This document shows positions 47,188 to 61,621 of a stretch of DNA of 64,000 nucleotides, piece after piece. Origin of the DNA: Tragulus kanchil (taxonomy: Eukaryota > Chordata > Mammalia > Artiodactyla > Tragulidae); NCBI GenBank assembly GCA_022376925.1, contig JAIOJX010000005.1:9514501-9578500 (forward strand). Direction: 5' to 3'. Both the position numbers and the translations under genes were made by a program. The first letter of the stretch is position 1. Each line of letters begins with the position of its first letter. Under the pieces are notes generated by a model that had not been told where the DNA came from, did not search any database, and saw only the letters and a program-made list of their open reading frames with translations.

Positions 47188-47542
47188 TTGTTGTCATCAT
47201 TGTTCAGTTGCTAAGTTGTGTCTGACTCTTTGTGATGCAGTGAACTACAGCAATCCAGGCTCCTTTGTCTACTAACTCCCAGAGTGTACTCAAATTCATG
47301 TTCATGGAGTCAGTAATGCTACCTAATCATCTCATCCTCTGCCACCTCCTTCTCCTTTTGCTTTCAGTGTTTCCCAGCATCAGGCTATTTTTTAGTGAAT
47401 CAGCTCGTCACATCAGGTGGCCAAAGTATTGGAGCTTCAGCGTCAGCATCAGTTCTTCCAATGAATAATCAGGGTTGATTTCCTTTAGGATTGACTGGCT
47501 TGATCTCCTTGCAGTTTAGGGGTTCTCAAGAGTCTTCTCCAG

Positions 47543-47838
47543 GGCTTCCCTGGTGTTCCAGTGGGTTAAGAGCCCGCCTTGCAGTGCAGAGGGAACCGGT
47601 TCGATCCGTGGTACGGGAAGATCCCACATGCCGTGGAGCGGCTGGACCTGTGTGTCCAATAACGAACCAGCGCTCTGGAGCGTGTGCCCAGAGCCGGTGC
47701 TCGGCAATGAGAGAGGCCACTGCGATGCAAGGCCCGCACAGGCCAAAGAATTAAGATAGATGAAAATAAATAAATGAAGGGCCAATAAAAGAGGCCAAAA
47801 TTTACCAAAAAAAAAATTATATACCTAAAAAGATTAGA
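47543..47838 (+). mobile_element. Young CHR-like SINE inserted in BovB
   Basis: GGCTTCCCTGGTGTTCCAGT, GAAGATCCCACATGCCGTGG, AGCGGCTGGACCTGTGTGTC, AGAGCCGGTGCTCGGCAATG and GATGAAAATAAATAAATGAA, followed by an A-rich tail. A short TCTCCAG repeat at 47536-47542 and 47839-47845 fits as target-site duplication. Its second copy at 48630-48916 is unexpectedly divergent. Confidence 0.9.
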
Positions 47839-47880
47839 TCTCCAGCACTACAATTTGAAAGAATCAGTTCTTCAGCACTT

Positions 47881-47895
47881 AGCCTTCTAATTCTT
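47881..47895. repeat. L1 target-site duplication, left
   Basis: AGCCTTCTAATTCTT, identical to 57921-57935, flanks the L1. A further copy at about 48956-48970 exists only because of duplication 15. Confidence 0.95.
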
Positions 47896-48196
47896 TTTTT
47901 TTTTATTATTTTTTTTAAATTAATTTATTTATTTTTGTACATGTATGTTCCCAGATCAATCAGATGCATATCCCTTGACCCTCCCCCCACCCAGGTTCCC
48001 CCATCCCTCTAGACCATTGCTCCAAGTGGTTGTAGGTACTCCTATTCCCCTAGCACAATGACAATAGCTATCTTTTCTACACATGACAGTATAGGTTCCC
48101 ATGTTACTCCCTCCCATTGTTCGGTCTCCACAATGTCTTTATGTCTATTCTCTGTTTTTTCATGAGTTCACTGTGTGTGTTATCATGACCATCTTA
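47896..48196 (-). other. L1 3' untranslated region and A-tail
   Basis: A T-rich stretch (plus strand) is followed by the segment up to the ORF2 stop at 48197. Includes a C-rich CCCTCCCCCCACCCAGG motif (G-rich in L1 sense) typical of L1 3' regions. A second copy lies at about 48971-49269. Confidence 0.8.
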
Positions 48197-48626
48197 CTAG
48201 ATCCCATATATATGAGTTAGTATACTATACTTGTCTTTCTCTTTTTGACTTACTTCACTTTTTATGATAGGTTCTAAAGCCAGCCACCTCATTAGGACTG
48301 AGTCTTCTGCATTTCTTTTAACAGCTGAGTAGTATTCCATTGTATATATGTACCAGAGCTTCTGTATCCATTCATTTGTCGATGGACATCTAGGTTGCTT
48401 CCATGTTCTGGCTATTGTATAGAGAGCTGCAATGAACACTGGGGTACAGGTGCCTCTTTCAGTTTTGATTTCATCAGGATATAGGCCTAATAGTGGGATT
48501 GCTGGGTCATAGGGTGCTTCTATTTTTAGTTTTTTAAGGAATCTCCATATTGTCTTCCATAGAGGTTGTATTAATTTACATTCCCACCAGCAATGCAAGA
48601 GGGTTCCCTTTTCTCCACACCCTCTC
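48197..48626 (-). pseudogene. L1 ORF2 C-terminal fragment (first copy)
   Basis: Minus-strand frame ending in the L1 ORF2 C terminus (for example [10 protein letters not shown] and [13 protein letters not shown]). The 198-codon open frame that runs to 48793 is a chimera: upstream of about 48626 it reads through an antisense SINE because of the duplication 15 join. It is not a natural protein. Confidence 0.92.
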
Positions 48627-48629
48627 CAG

Positions 48630-48916
48630 GGCTTCCCTGGTGGTCCAGTGGGTAAAAAGTCCGCCTCGCAGTGCAAGGGGCACTGGTTAGATCCCTGGCA
48701 CCGGAAGATCCCACATGCCGTGGAGCGGCTGGACCTGTGTGTCCAATTACGAGCCAGCACCCAGAGCCGGTGCTCTGCAAAAAGAGAGGCCACCGCGATG
48801 GGAGGCCCACACAGGCCAAAGAACTAAGATGGATCAAAGTAAATAAATCAAGGGCCAATTAAAGAAGCCAAAATTTACCAAAAAAAAAATTATATACCTA
48901 AAAAGATTAGATCTCC
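48630..48916 (+). mobile_element. Young SINE, divergent second copy of 47543-47838
   Basis: The same insertion seen again in duplication 15. Compared with the first copy it lacks about 14 bp around the GCGCTCTGGAGCG motif and has many substitutions, while flanking unique DNA is nearly identical. Confidence 0.85.
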
Positions 48917-49269
48917 AGCACTACAATTTGAAAGAATCAGTTCTTCAGCACTTAGCCTTCTAATTCTTTTTTTTTTTATTATTTTTTTTAAATTAATTTA
49001 TTTATTTTTGTACATGTATGTTCCCAGATCAATCAGATGCATATCCCTTGACCCTCCCCCCACCCAGGTTCCCCGATCCCTCTAGACCATTGCTCCAAGT
49101 GGTTGTAGGTACTCCTATTCCCCTAGCACAATGACAATAGCTATCTTTTCTACACATGACAGTATAGGTTCCCATGTTACTCCCTCCCATTGTTCGGTCT
49201 CCACAATGTCTTTATGTCTATTCTCTTTTTTTTCATGAGTTCACTGTGTGTGTTATCATGACCATCTTA

Positions 49270-50340
49270 CTAGATCCCATATATATGAGTTAGTATACTA
49301 TACTTGTCTTTCTCTTTTTGACTTACTTCACTTTTTATGATAGGTTCTAAAGCCAGCCACCTCATTAGGACTGAGTCTTCTGCATTTCTTTTAACAGCTG
49401 AGTAGTATTCCATTGTATATATGTACCAGAGCTTCTGTATCCATTCATTTGTCGATGGACATCTAGGTTGCTTCCATGTTCTGGCTATTGTATAGAGAGC
49501 TGCAATGAACACTGGGGTACAGGTGCCTCTTTCAGTTTTGATTTCATCAGGATATAGGCCTAATAGTGGGATTGCTGGGTCATAGGGTGCTTCTATTTTT
49601 AGTTTTTTAAGGAATCTCCATATTGTCTTCCATAGAGGTTGTATTAATTTACATTCCCACCAGCAATGCAAGAGGGTTCCCTTTTCTCCACACCCTCTCC
49701 AGCATTTGTTGTCTGTCGATTTGTTGATGATGGCCATTCTGACAGGTGTGAGGTGGTATCTCATTGTGGTTTTAATTTGCATTTCTCTGATAATAAGCGA
49801 GGTTGAGCATCGTTTCATGTATTTTTGGACCATTTGTATGTCCTCTTTGGAGAGGCGTCTCTTTAGATCTTTTTCCCATTTTTTGATTGGGCTGCTCATT
49901 TTCCCTGTGCTGAGTTGTCTGAGTTGCTTGTAGATTTTGGAGATTAATTCTTTGTCTGTTGTTTCATTTGCTATGATTTTCTCCCACTCTGTGGGGTGTC
50001 TGTTGAACTTTTTTGTAATTTCTTTTGCCGTACAAAAGCTTTGAAGTTTCATGAGGTCCCATATGTTCATTTTTCTTTTCAGTTCTGCTATTTTAGTTGG
50101 TGGGTCAGAGAAGATCTTGCTTTGATTGATGTCCTTGAGGGTTTTGCCTATATTCTCCTCTAAGAGTTTGATGGTTTCTGGTCTTACATTGAGGTCTTTA
50201 ATCCATTTTGAGTTGATCTTAGTGTATGGCGTCAGGGAATGTTCCAATTTCATTTTTTTGCATGTAGCTGTCCAATTCTCCCAGCACCACTTGTTAAAGA
50301 GGCTGTCTTTGTCCCATTTTATAGTTTCTCCTCCTTTATC
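49270..50340 (-). pseudogene. L1 ORF2 C-terminal part (second copy)
   Basis: Open frame for the last third of ORF2: a thumb-like segment ([16 protein letters not shown]), the helix-rich [20 protein letters not shown] region, then the Cys-rich motif ([18 protein letters not shown]) and the C-terminal end. It continues upstream of its first Met in frame as far as about 50340, where a frame shift in an A-run (50341-50344) separates it from the reverse-transcriptase part. Confidence 0.93.
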
Positions 50341-50646
50341 AAAATAAGGTACCCATAGGTGCGTGGGTTGATCTCTGGGTTCTCAATCTTGTTCCATTGA
50401 TCTATAGTTCTGTTTTTGTGCCAGTACCATACTGTCTTGATAACTGTTGCTTTGTAGTAGAGTCTGAAGTTAGGGAGGCTGATCCTCCAACTCCATTTTT
50501 CTTCCTCAGGATTGCTTTGGCTATTCGAGGTCTTCTGTGTTTCCATATGAACTGTGTTATTATTTGGTCTAGTTCTGTGAAAATGTCAGTGGTAGTTGAA
50601 TAGGTTATTGCAAAATTGGAATTTCTTTTAGATGATATTTGCGAAG

Positions 50647-51412
50647 TATAGGCCTAATAGTGGGATTGCTGGGTCATAGGGTGCTTCTATTTTTAGTTTT
50701 TTAAGGAATCTCCATATTGTCTTGCATAGAGGTTGTATCAATTTACATTCCCACCAGCAATGCAAGAGGGTTCCCTTTTCTCCACACCCTCTCCAGCATT
50801 TGTTGTCTGTCGATTTGTTGATGATGGCCATTCTGACAGGTGTGAGGTGGTATCTCATTGTGGTTTTAATTTGCATTTCTCTGATAATAAGCGAGGTTGA
50901 GCATCGTTTCATGTATTTTTGGACCATTTGTATGTCCTCTTTGGAGAGGCGTCTCTTTAGATCTTTTTCCCATTTTTTGATTGGGCTGCTCATTTTCCCT
51001 GTGCTGAGTTGTCTGAGTTGCTTGTAGATTTTGGAGATTAATTCTTTGTCTGTTGTTTCATTTGCTATGATTTTCTCCCACTCTGTGGGGTGTCTGTTGA
51101 ACTTTTTTGTAATTTCTTTTGCCGTACAAAAGCTTTGAAGTTTCATGAGGTCCCATATGTTCATTTTTCTTTTCAGTTCTGCTATTTTAGTTGGTGGGTC
51201 AGAGAAGATCTTGCTTTGATTGATGTCCTTGAGGGTTTTGCCTATATTCTCCTCTAAGAGTTTGATGGTTTCTGGTCTTACATTGAGGTCTTTAATCCAT
51301 TTTGAGTTGATCTTAGTGTATGGCGTCAGGGAATGTTCCAATTTCATTTTTTTGCATGTAGCTGTCCAATTCTCCCAGCACCACTTGTTAAAGAGGCTGT
51401 CTTTGTCCCATT

Positions 51413-51434
<22 letters not shown>
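50647..51434 (-). pseudogene. L1 ORF2 C-terminal part (third, partial copy)
   Basis: Repeat of the 49553-50340 segment. The frame recorded from 50628 to 51347 ends in a few foreign residues because it crosses the join at about 50646. Confidence 0.93.
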
Positions 51435-53705
<2,271 letters not shown>

Positions 53706-55302
53706 GTATCAGGGTGATGGTGGCCTCGTAGAATGTGTTTGGGAGTTTTCCTTCCTGTGCAATTTTTTGAAAGAGTTTTAGAAGGACAGGCATTAGCTCT
53801 TCTTTAAATGTTTGGTAGAATTCGGCTGTGAAGCCATCTGGTCCTGGGCTTTTATTTTTGGGTAGATTTTTAATCACAAAGTTGATTTCTGAGCTTGTGA
53901 TTGGGTTGTTCAAAGTTTCTGTTTCTTCCTGGCTCAGTCTTGGGAGATTAATCCTGTCCAAGAAACTGTCCATTTCTTCCAAGTTGTCCAGTTTGTTGCC
54001 ATAGAGTTGCTCATAATAGTCTCTTAGAATCCTTTGGATTTCTGCATTATCTGTTGTAATCTCTCCTTTTTCGTTTTTGATTTTGTTGATCTGGTTCTTC
54101 TCTCTCTTTTTCTTAATGAGTCTGGCCAGTGGCTTGTCAATTTTGTTTACCTTTTCAAAGAACCAGCTTTTTGTTTTATTTATCTTTACTATTGTTTCTT
54201 TCTCATTTATTTCTGCTCTGATCTTTATGATTTCTCTTCTTCTGCTGGCTCTGGGATGTTTTTGTTCTTCTTTCTCCAACTGTTTTAAGCGGAGGGTTAG
54301 GTCATCTGCTTCATATTTTCCTAGTTTCTTGAGGTGGGACTGTATTGCTATAAATTTCCCTCTTAGAACTGCTTTTGCTGTATCCCATAGGTTTTGCACT
54401 GTCGTGTGTTCATTGTCATTTTCTTCTAGGAATTGTTTAATTTCTCCTTTGATTTCCTCAATGATCAGTTGGTTTTTTAGGTATGTATTGTTTAATCTCC
54501 ATGTGTTTCTGTTTTTAGGGTTTTTTTTCTGGTAGTTGATCTCCAGTCTCATTGCGTTGTGGTCCAAGAAGATGGTTGATATAATTTCGGTTTTCTTGAA
54601 CTGACTGAGGTTAGATTTGTGGCCCAAGATGTGGTCTATCCTGGAGAATGTCCCGTGAGCGCTTGAGAAGAAAGTGTATTCTTCTGCTTTTGGATGGAAC
54701 GTCCTAAAGATATCGATGAGGTCCATCTTTTCCAGTGTGGCATTTAAGGCTTGTGTTTCTTTATTAATTTTCTGTTTTGTTGATCTGTCCATTGGTGTGA
54801 GAGGAGTGTTAAAGTCTCCTACTATTATTGTGTTATTGTTGATTTCTTCTTTTATGTCTGAAAGTACCTCTCTTGTGTATTGAGGTGCCCCTGTGTTGGG
54901 TGCGTAGATATTCATGACTGTTATGCCTTCCTCTTGGATAGATCCCTTAATCATGATGTAGTGACCTGCCTTGTCTCTTAGAATCTTCTTTACTTTAAAG
55001 TCTATTTTGTCTGATATAAGGATTGCTACTCCAGCTTTCTTTTGATTGCCATTTGCATGAAATATCTTTTTCCAGCCTTTCACTTTCAGTCTATGAGTGT
55101 CTCTAGGTCTGAAGTGGGTCTCTTGTAAACAGCATATATATGGGTCTTGCTTCTGGATCCATTCAGCCAGCCTGTGTCGTTTGGTTGGAGCATTTAGTCC
55201 ATTTACATTCAAAGTAATTATTGATACGAATGTTCCTATTGTCATCTTCTTAGAAATTTGGGGTTTGATTTGTAAGGCTTCTCCTACTCTTGTATTTATT
55301 GG

Positions 55303-56196
55303 CTATATCAGGTCCTTTAACACTTGTTGTAGGGCTGGTTTTGTGGTACAGAATTCTTTTAGTTTTTGCTTGTCTGTGAAGCTTTTGACTTCACCATCGA
55401 TTTTGAATGAGATTCTTGCTGGGTAGAGAATTCGTGGTTGCAGGTTATTCTCTTTTAGCCGTTTAAATGTATCTTGCCATTCTCTTCTGGCCTGTAGGGT
55501 TTCTGTTGAGAGATCCGCAGTTAAACGTATGGGGTTTCCTTTATATGTTATTTGTTGTTTGCTCCTAGCTGCTTTTAGTAATCTGTCTTTATATTTAGTC
55601 TGCGTTAGTTTGATTAGTATGTGCCTTGGTGTGTTTCTTCTGGGGTTTCTCCTGTATGGAACTCTTTGTGCTTCCTGGACTTGGCTGACTATCTCCTTTC
55701 CCATGCTGGGGAAGTTTTCAACTATAACCTCTTCAAGAATTTTTTCATAGTCTTTCTTCTCTTCTTCTTCTTCTGGAACTCCTATAATTCTAATGTTGGT
55801 GCGTTTAATATTGTCCCATAGGTCTCTGAGGCTATCCTCAGTTCTTTTAATTCTCTGGGCTTTGTTCTGTTCTTCAGCACTTATTTCCACCATTCTGTCT
55901 TCCAGCTCACTTATCCGTTCTTCAGCCTCTGATACTCTACTGTTGAGACCTTCTATAGTATTTTTGAGTTCAGCAATTGAGTTGGTGGTCTCTATTTGCT
56001 TATTTTTCATTTCCTGCATGTCTTTTCTCAATGCACTAATTTCCTCTAATATTCTGTTTTCGGTGTTTTGCATCCTCATTAGTATAGTTTTTCTGAATTC
56101 TCTTTCAGATAGCTTGTCTATCTCCTCCTCTGTCATTTGAAGTGGTGTTTCTCTAGCTTGGTCCTTCATTTGTACAGTGTTTCTCTGACGTTTCAT
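55303..56196 (-). CDS. L1 ORF1 protein, intact
   Basis: A complete 297-codon frame. ORF1p is the RNA-binding chaperone that packages L1 RNA in the cytoplasm. An acidic-basic N terminus is followed by a coiled coil at about residues 35-125 (regular heptads such as LNSRVSEAEERISELEDRM), an RRM-like domain from about 133 (TNIRIIGVPEEEE) and a C-terminal domain with RRNTPRHILIK (187-197) and NLQPRILYPARISF (251-264). Length and order match mammalian L1 ORF1. No frame shift or stop is seen. It lies outside the duplicated blocks. Confidence 0.96.
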   Translation of the reverse strand: MKRQRNTVQMKDQARETPLQMTEEEIDKLSEREFRKTILMRMQNTENRILEEISALRKDMQEMKNKQIETTNSIAELKNTIEGLNSRVSEAEERISELEDRMVEISAEEQNKAQRIKRTEDSLRDLWDNIKRTNIRIIGVPEEEEEKKDYEKILEEVIVENFPSMGKEIVSQVQEAQRVPYRRNPRRNTPRHILIKLTQTKYKDRLLKAARSKQQITYKGNPIRLTADLSTETLQARREWQDTFKRLKENNLQPRILYPARISFKIDGEVKSFTDKQKLKEFCTTKPALQQVLKDLI

Positions 56197-57920
56197 TATT
56201 AGGTTAATTTTTGTTTCTTTGTGTGTGTCTGTGTGTATGGAGTTCTTATTCCCACCAGGCTTTTTGGTTGAATTCTCCCTTCCTTTGGGTTTTTGTCCTT
56301 GTAGAAGGGTTCAGTGGCTTGTGTCTTGGGTGGTGATAGACCTTGTTTACAGGTGAATAATCTGTAGTGTTGTATGTTCTTTGATAATCAGTGTGGGGTC
56401 TTGGAATCCGGGCTTCCGCTTCGAGGATCCTTGGTTTGATGATTGGTCAGGGAGTGTAGGCTCTATGTCTGGTTTGCTATGGTGTTCTGTGATACTAGTT
56501 CACACACTAGCATCTGAGGAACAAGAGGTGCATCCCTGATGGGTGACAGTCATAAAAGCATGCAGATGTTTTCTAACATAATCATAAGATACACATACAT
56601 ATACAGCAATCCCCACAACTGACCAGTTTTACAGAGATAAGGCGCAGGAAATCTTTCTAGCAACTCATGCAATCACAGATGATACTTACCCGTTAAGCTT
56701 TGAATTAATTAAAATAGTGCCTGAATAATAGATCTAGCACAAGGTCCTGGCTTGGATAATTACAATGAAAGCAATTTTAAATTAGGACATGTGCTCGGGG
56801 TGACAAGGAGGAGAGTCTATAAGTAATAAAAAGGAAAAGATTTGTCTTGGAAGTATTTTATAGGATTAGGTAGCAAAGATTAGTGTGTGTACTGTTTAGT
56901 GCATTTGGAAGTGAATAGTGCAGACAGAAAGATAGGAAATAATTTGTCTAGAGGATATTGATAGCTAGGAAGATGTTTTACATTTAGAACATAGAGAAAG
57001 AAAGCAGTGGGAAAGAGGAAAGAGAAAAGAGAATTAGAGGTTTTCAAGAATTAAAATTAAAGTTAAAAAAATATAATAAAAGTCAAAAGAAGGTTAAAAA
57101 TTAAAAAGAGCAAAAAAAAAAAAAAAAGAAAGAAAGAAAAAAATTAATGAGACCGAAAAACAAAGAAAAAACACATAGAATAAATCAAACAAATGAAAAC
57201 TACAAAAAAAAAAAAAAAAGAAAACAAACATAAAAAAACCCCAATAAACAAAGAAACTAATAAACCCCAAACCAATCAATTGAATAAGCAAAGTAGTCCA
57301 CCACAAACAAGCAGAAAAAAATGAAAAAAGAAAAAAAAAAAAAAGTTAAATACTGTCCTTGGTTTTTATCTTCATATCTGCCTGTTGGAAACCAATCTGC
57401 TCTTGATGGTGGTGTCTTGATGGCGTGGTCTTTCCCTTACAGTGCCGGTTGCTGTGGTTTCTGTTTTTGTGTTCAGCAAAATGAGGGCTTTGCTGCCATA
57501 CTGGGTGCTGGCCGGGACGGTGGGCTGATCCCAGTCAGTCGGGCCGCGGCGCGCGCAGTCCCGTGTTGGAGGGGGGCGCCCCGGCTCGACCGCGCGCCCG
57601 CCTGTAGTCTCCAATTCCTGCTCTTTCCCCGGCTTCCTCCGCTGCTGCTGCAGCTCTAGGGGAGTGCGGGCTCCTCCACCACTGCCGGTTATATGTCTAA
57701 GTACCAAAGGCGGACGCGAGCTTTCCCGTCCAACTCGTGCCCAGTCCCTGGTCAGCAACCCGTGGACAACTTCCTCTCTCCGTTCAGCAAGCCCTCCAGT
57801 TGGAGTGGCTGAACTTACCGGCTCCTCGCGGCGTCCGCGGCTCCTCGCGGCGGGCGGGTTCCGGCGGCTCCTCGCGGCGGGCGGGTTCCGGCGGCTCCTC
57901 GCGGCGGGCGGGTTCCGGCC
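56197..57920 (-). promoter_or_regulatory. L1 5' untranslated region with GC-rich internal promoter
   Basis: About 1.7 kb upstream of ORF1. The part nearest ORF1 is A+T-rich with purine runs (57000-57350 on the plus strand). The outer 400 bp (about 57500-57920) are strongly GC- and CpG-rich, as expected of an L1 internal promoter. Open frames here (for example 57321-57659) are composition effects. Confidence 0.85.
57820..57919 (-). repeat. 27-bp GC-rich tandem repeat at the L1 5' end
   Basis: Three perfect 27-bp units at 57839-57865, 57866-57892 and 57893-57919, each containing CTCCTCGCGGCGGGCGGG, are preceded by a 19-bp partial unit from 57820. The array ends exactly at the target-site duplication. 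Confidence 0.95.
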
Positions 57921-57935
57921 AGCCTTCTAATTCTT
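57921..57935. repeat. L1 target-site duplication, right
   Basis: AGCCTTCTAATTCTT, identical to 47881-47895. Confidence 0.95.
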
Positions 57936-58020
57936 ACCTCAGTACTCGACTACTGGAAAAAGCATAGCTTAGGTGATACAGACCTTTGTCAGCAAAGTTA
58001 TGACTGCATTTTAATACACT

Positions 58021-60558
58021 AATCTCCTTACATGTTAAGAAAAATTAATTTAATCAAATCAAAGGAGGAATTTGTTCTTGCTTTCCTGGGTGCCTTAGGG
58101 AACTACCAGTGGCTGACTGTGAGGCTTGCAGATGTTTGTAATGTTTCTCCAGATTCAAAATTGACCTTAAGTTTAGAGACGGGAAATAGCTTCCCCAGAG
58201 AGGTGGTAGAGCTGGGACTCAGACCCACGTGAGGTTGTCTAGGAACACTGCATTTCTGGCGACACCACCCTCTCTTCCTGGGAAACATTTCCATTGTCTA
58301 TTTCCAGCCCTTACTTAACCTCGCTTTCTCTCCTAACCTTCTATTAGAGTTCTTTGAGGATCTGGATTGAAACTTCTTCTGTTTTCGAGGACAACTTCAT
58401 CCATTTGCACATACACAAATACACACAGTGCATGTTAAGGAATGTTAACAATTTCCAGTTTTCATCTCTAGCTGAAACAGCTCTTCTGACTTCTAGATTT
58501 ATGTGTTCAAATGTCTTAGAGCCACTTTATACTGAACATTTTTAAAGCTTTCTCTGCAAACTAAAAATGTACCATTTCCAATGTTTTCTATCTCAGTGAA
58601 GTGTACCCCCACCCACACACTACTCATGACATGAGCCAAGGTGTTGTCATTGAGTTACCTGTGTCTTCACATTCAACCTACCTTGTAACTTTCCTCTGTT
58701 GAAGTATGTCCTAACTAGCCCCACTTCTCCCCATCTACTAGTGACAAGCACCAGAAAAGTGACTGGTGAATCCAAAAGGCTAAATTGATATAATCTCATC
58801 ATAAAAAATACAGTGGGTTATCCCTCCTATTTTCTGGAAGACCATGGTAATGCATTTGCTCATTTTTTTCAAGAACTTGCTTTCCTTTCTTTAAAAAATT
58901 TAGGATTGTCTCCAGTGTTATGCAAATAAGAATAATTTAAGAATGTATTCCTCATCTCAGTACATCTTCTCCTTTCCTTATATGGTATTTTCATAACGCT
59001 CTTCGATCCTTACTGTTTTTTAATTCTTTGCTTAACTAACTATTCCTCCAAAGTTTTCTCTTTACAGAGTCATTTCTCAAATTCTCACTCACCATGGACT
59101 CCACTTTTTATTCCAATTGTTAAGAAATTTTATTTAACCAAGAACATAAAAACATTTTACTTTAGGACTTTTCTCCTGTTAAAAATGTCATAAAGTAGTG
59201 TTCTTCTCTTCTAGAGAAAGGAGAGGAAAAAAAAGAAATATATTAGCAGTTCTAAGTCCCAAGAGTGTGCGACAGAAGAAGTACACTATAATAAAGTATT
59301 TTATAGAGTTGTGGTCAGAACTATGTTAGAGCTTGTTACTGGGATTAACTGAAGATTCTGAATTTCCTCTGTAACGTGTGAGGCAGAGCCATTCCTGAGA
59401 GTGAGGCAAGAACAAGGGTGTAGGTGATATGAGCAGAGAGATGATGGTGTGAAAGAGTATCTGTAGAGTAGGAAAAGGAAAAATCTAATGGCTTGTCAAT
59501 ATATAAGATAGCTTCTATTTTGAATTCCATGTTACCAACCAATGATAATCACGTGCACACACAAACACACACATATGCACATGCCTCTGTGTTTTCTCAC
59601 TTATTAAAATATATTTTAAGTATATTTTGTGCATTAAGGATATTCAATTTGGTGTCATGTTGTTACACTTTTTATATAGTCTACTGTTTGCTTATTGATT
59701 TTGTAATGAGGTGTTTTTTTTTCTAAATTTTTCACATTGTCAGATCTTTGTGACTTTTCCCATTATTTCTATGCAAAGAAAATCCTTCCTTTAGAAGAGT
59801 GTTACAGCTGCCTTTCCTTCAGGTTAGCTTGTCATCATTTCTAAGATGTTCCTAAATTAGAATCCTCTTGTCTACTGTGATATTCATCATGGTTCTAACC
59901 TTTGTCCACATCTACAACTGAGTATTAGGCATCTTATTCTGTGTGACACAGGGTTGTACCTTGAAAAGTGTGGAAAAGATACACAGTGCCTGACATCAAA
60001 TTAATAATCAAAGCTTTTTTAAGCTCTTTACTTTTCCTGTAATTGCTTATTCAGCTCTCTCATAGGGATTCCTTAATTTTTCAGCTGAGCCAATTGAGTT
60101 AGAAATGGGCCAAAAAAAAAAAAAAATCAAACAGTAAATGAAAAGAAAGTACATCCAGTGAATGAGTGAGGATTTGTTGTTTTCACCATGGGAGCTGGCT
60201 CTCAGATGCCTGGAGCGAGGGAGAAATGCCCGGGGAGAGACTTAGAGATCAAGAGTAAAGTTTCCTGAAACCCCTTGCCCCAGCACTGGTCCAGTGAACA
60301 TCCCAGGGCCGGAAGGGCATTTTGCTCCTAAGATCTGCGGGGCTCTCCAGGGATTTTCCTGGAGCCTTAATAAGGCCCTTGACACATTTCACTTCATCTA
60401 ACCAACATGGGCTCTGTCACTCCTGGTTTGGGAAGAGCAAGCCTGCTCTTCGGTGATTTTAAGCTGCATGCTGAAGAAAGACTAGGGGAAGTGAGTGAGC
60501 ATGAAGCATGTCATCTGGCTATATGAGCCCTCTTGCCAGACTGAAACCTCCCTCTAGT
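58021..60558. other. Repeat-poor unique sequence
   Basis: No duplication, no SINE and no supported frame. A weak MIR-like stretch may lie at 58165-58245 (GGTAGAGCTGGGACTCAGAC). A CA-rich run is at about 59550-59580 and an A-run at 60110-60126. Confidence 0.5.
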
Positions 60559-60574
60559 TAGGGAATTCATGAAA

Positions 60575-60640
60575 TAAAAGGTATTTATTGAGCCACTAGT
60601 TGGTAGCAGGCATTGTCACAGCAATGGGAACTCTTGCTTG
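60575..60640 (+). mobile_element. MIR relic, short
   Basis: GGTATTTATTGAGCCACTAG and GGTAGCAGGCATTGTCACAG match the central MIR motif order. Short and old. Confidence 0.45.
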
Positions 60641-61010
60641 TATAGCTGAGTTTGCTTGAACTAGACGCTCATTCTAAAAGAAGCCTAACTGCTCCATAAT
60701 TCGCAGACTGTGGACACCTGAATTTCTTTATTCACCTTGCCAGGTAGACAAACACTTACTGTCTCAGAATTCTATTTATCTAACATCCAGCCATTTGTCT
60801 GTTCACACGTTAATAGTTATCATTGTTACTGTTACTACCATTTTGACTGAATTAGCCAGATGACGTTGAGACCCTTAGAGACAATCTGAGTGTTATGATG
60901 TCTCTAGAATTGATGGTTTTTACTTCTGTTTCCCTTGGGTCTATCTTTAATGTTTATCCCCTTTATCTCTTCTCTTGCCTCTCTCTTTCCATGTCTTCTC
61001 TGTCTCTCTG

Positions 61011-61045
<35 letters not shown>

Positions 61046-61606
61046 GTACACATACACTTCACACCTGGCTTTGAAACAACGGGCTGTTCTTCCTCATCTT
61101 ACTGATGAAGTGCACAACCCCTGCCCTTTCCTTCTGCAGATTTAGTGTCTCTAGGGTGTTCATGGTCTAGTGTCACGTACGATGTTCTTTCTTTTGTGAA
61201 ATAATTGAAATGGAGTCATGACTCAACCATTACTGAAACACCACATTGTGAGGCTGACAGATTTGGAAAATACGATAACTCCTACCCTCACCGAAGCCGT
61301 CTTTCTGGTCTCCTATTCTATTATCCCTCCCATCAGCTGTCGTCCGTGCTTAGAGACTCTTTTCCTTACTTAATTCGTCGCATGTCTAGATGTAATGAGG
61401 AGCCAGCATGAATTGTGGATTGGAAATGAAAAAAGTAGTATTCAGTCTTCTGAGTAAATTAGTTACAAAGAAGAGGATTCTTCCATTAAAATCTCTGAAT
61501 ATGAAACATTGGACCAAATCAGAATTGTAGGAAATAAAATGACTTTGGACTCTTTGGATTATAATAGATCAGTGTATATGTTGACCCATTTTAGGAGGTT
61601 TTCTTT
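60641..61606. other. Unique sequence with a (TC)n(AC)n microsatellite
   Basis: A compound TC then AC microsatellite occupies about 60997-61046. Nothing else recognised. Confidence 0.6.
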
Positions 61607-61621
61607 AAAATATTAACCTGA

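Larger units (their letters stand above)
47536..49702. repeat. Direct duplication 15, period about 1074-1088 bp
   Basis: Positions about 47536-48626 recur as 48627-49702. The join goes from inside L1 ORF2 directly into the start of the SINE, sharing CTCCAGGGCTTCCCTGG. The SINE part of the two copies differs by roughly one base in ten, and the right copy lacks about 14 bp; the rest is almost identical. Confidence 0.92.

Noticed and set aside
48197..48793. 198-codon open frame on the minus strand as a novel fusion protein
   Set aside because: It fuses the L1 ORF2 C terminus to an antisense SINE across the duplication 15 join and is an artefact.
54077..56140. Plus-strand frames (for example 54077-54535 and 55793-56140)
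   Set aside because: Antisense shadows of L1 ORF1 and ORF2.
57321..57967. Plus-strand frames and GC-rich stretch as a host CpG-island promoter
   Set aside because: The GC-rich stretch is the L1 5' end, bounded exactly by the L1 target-site duplication, so it belongs to the retrotransposon.
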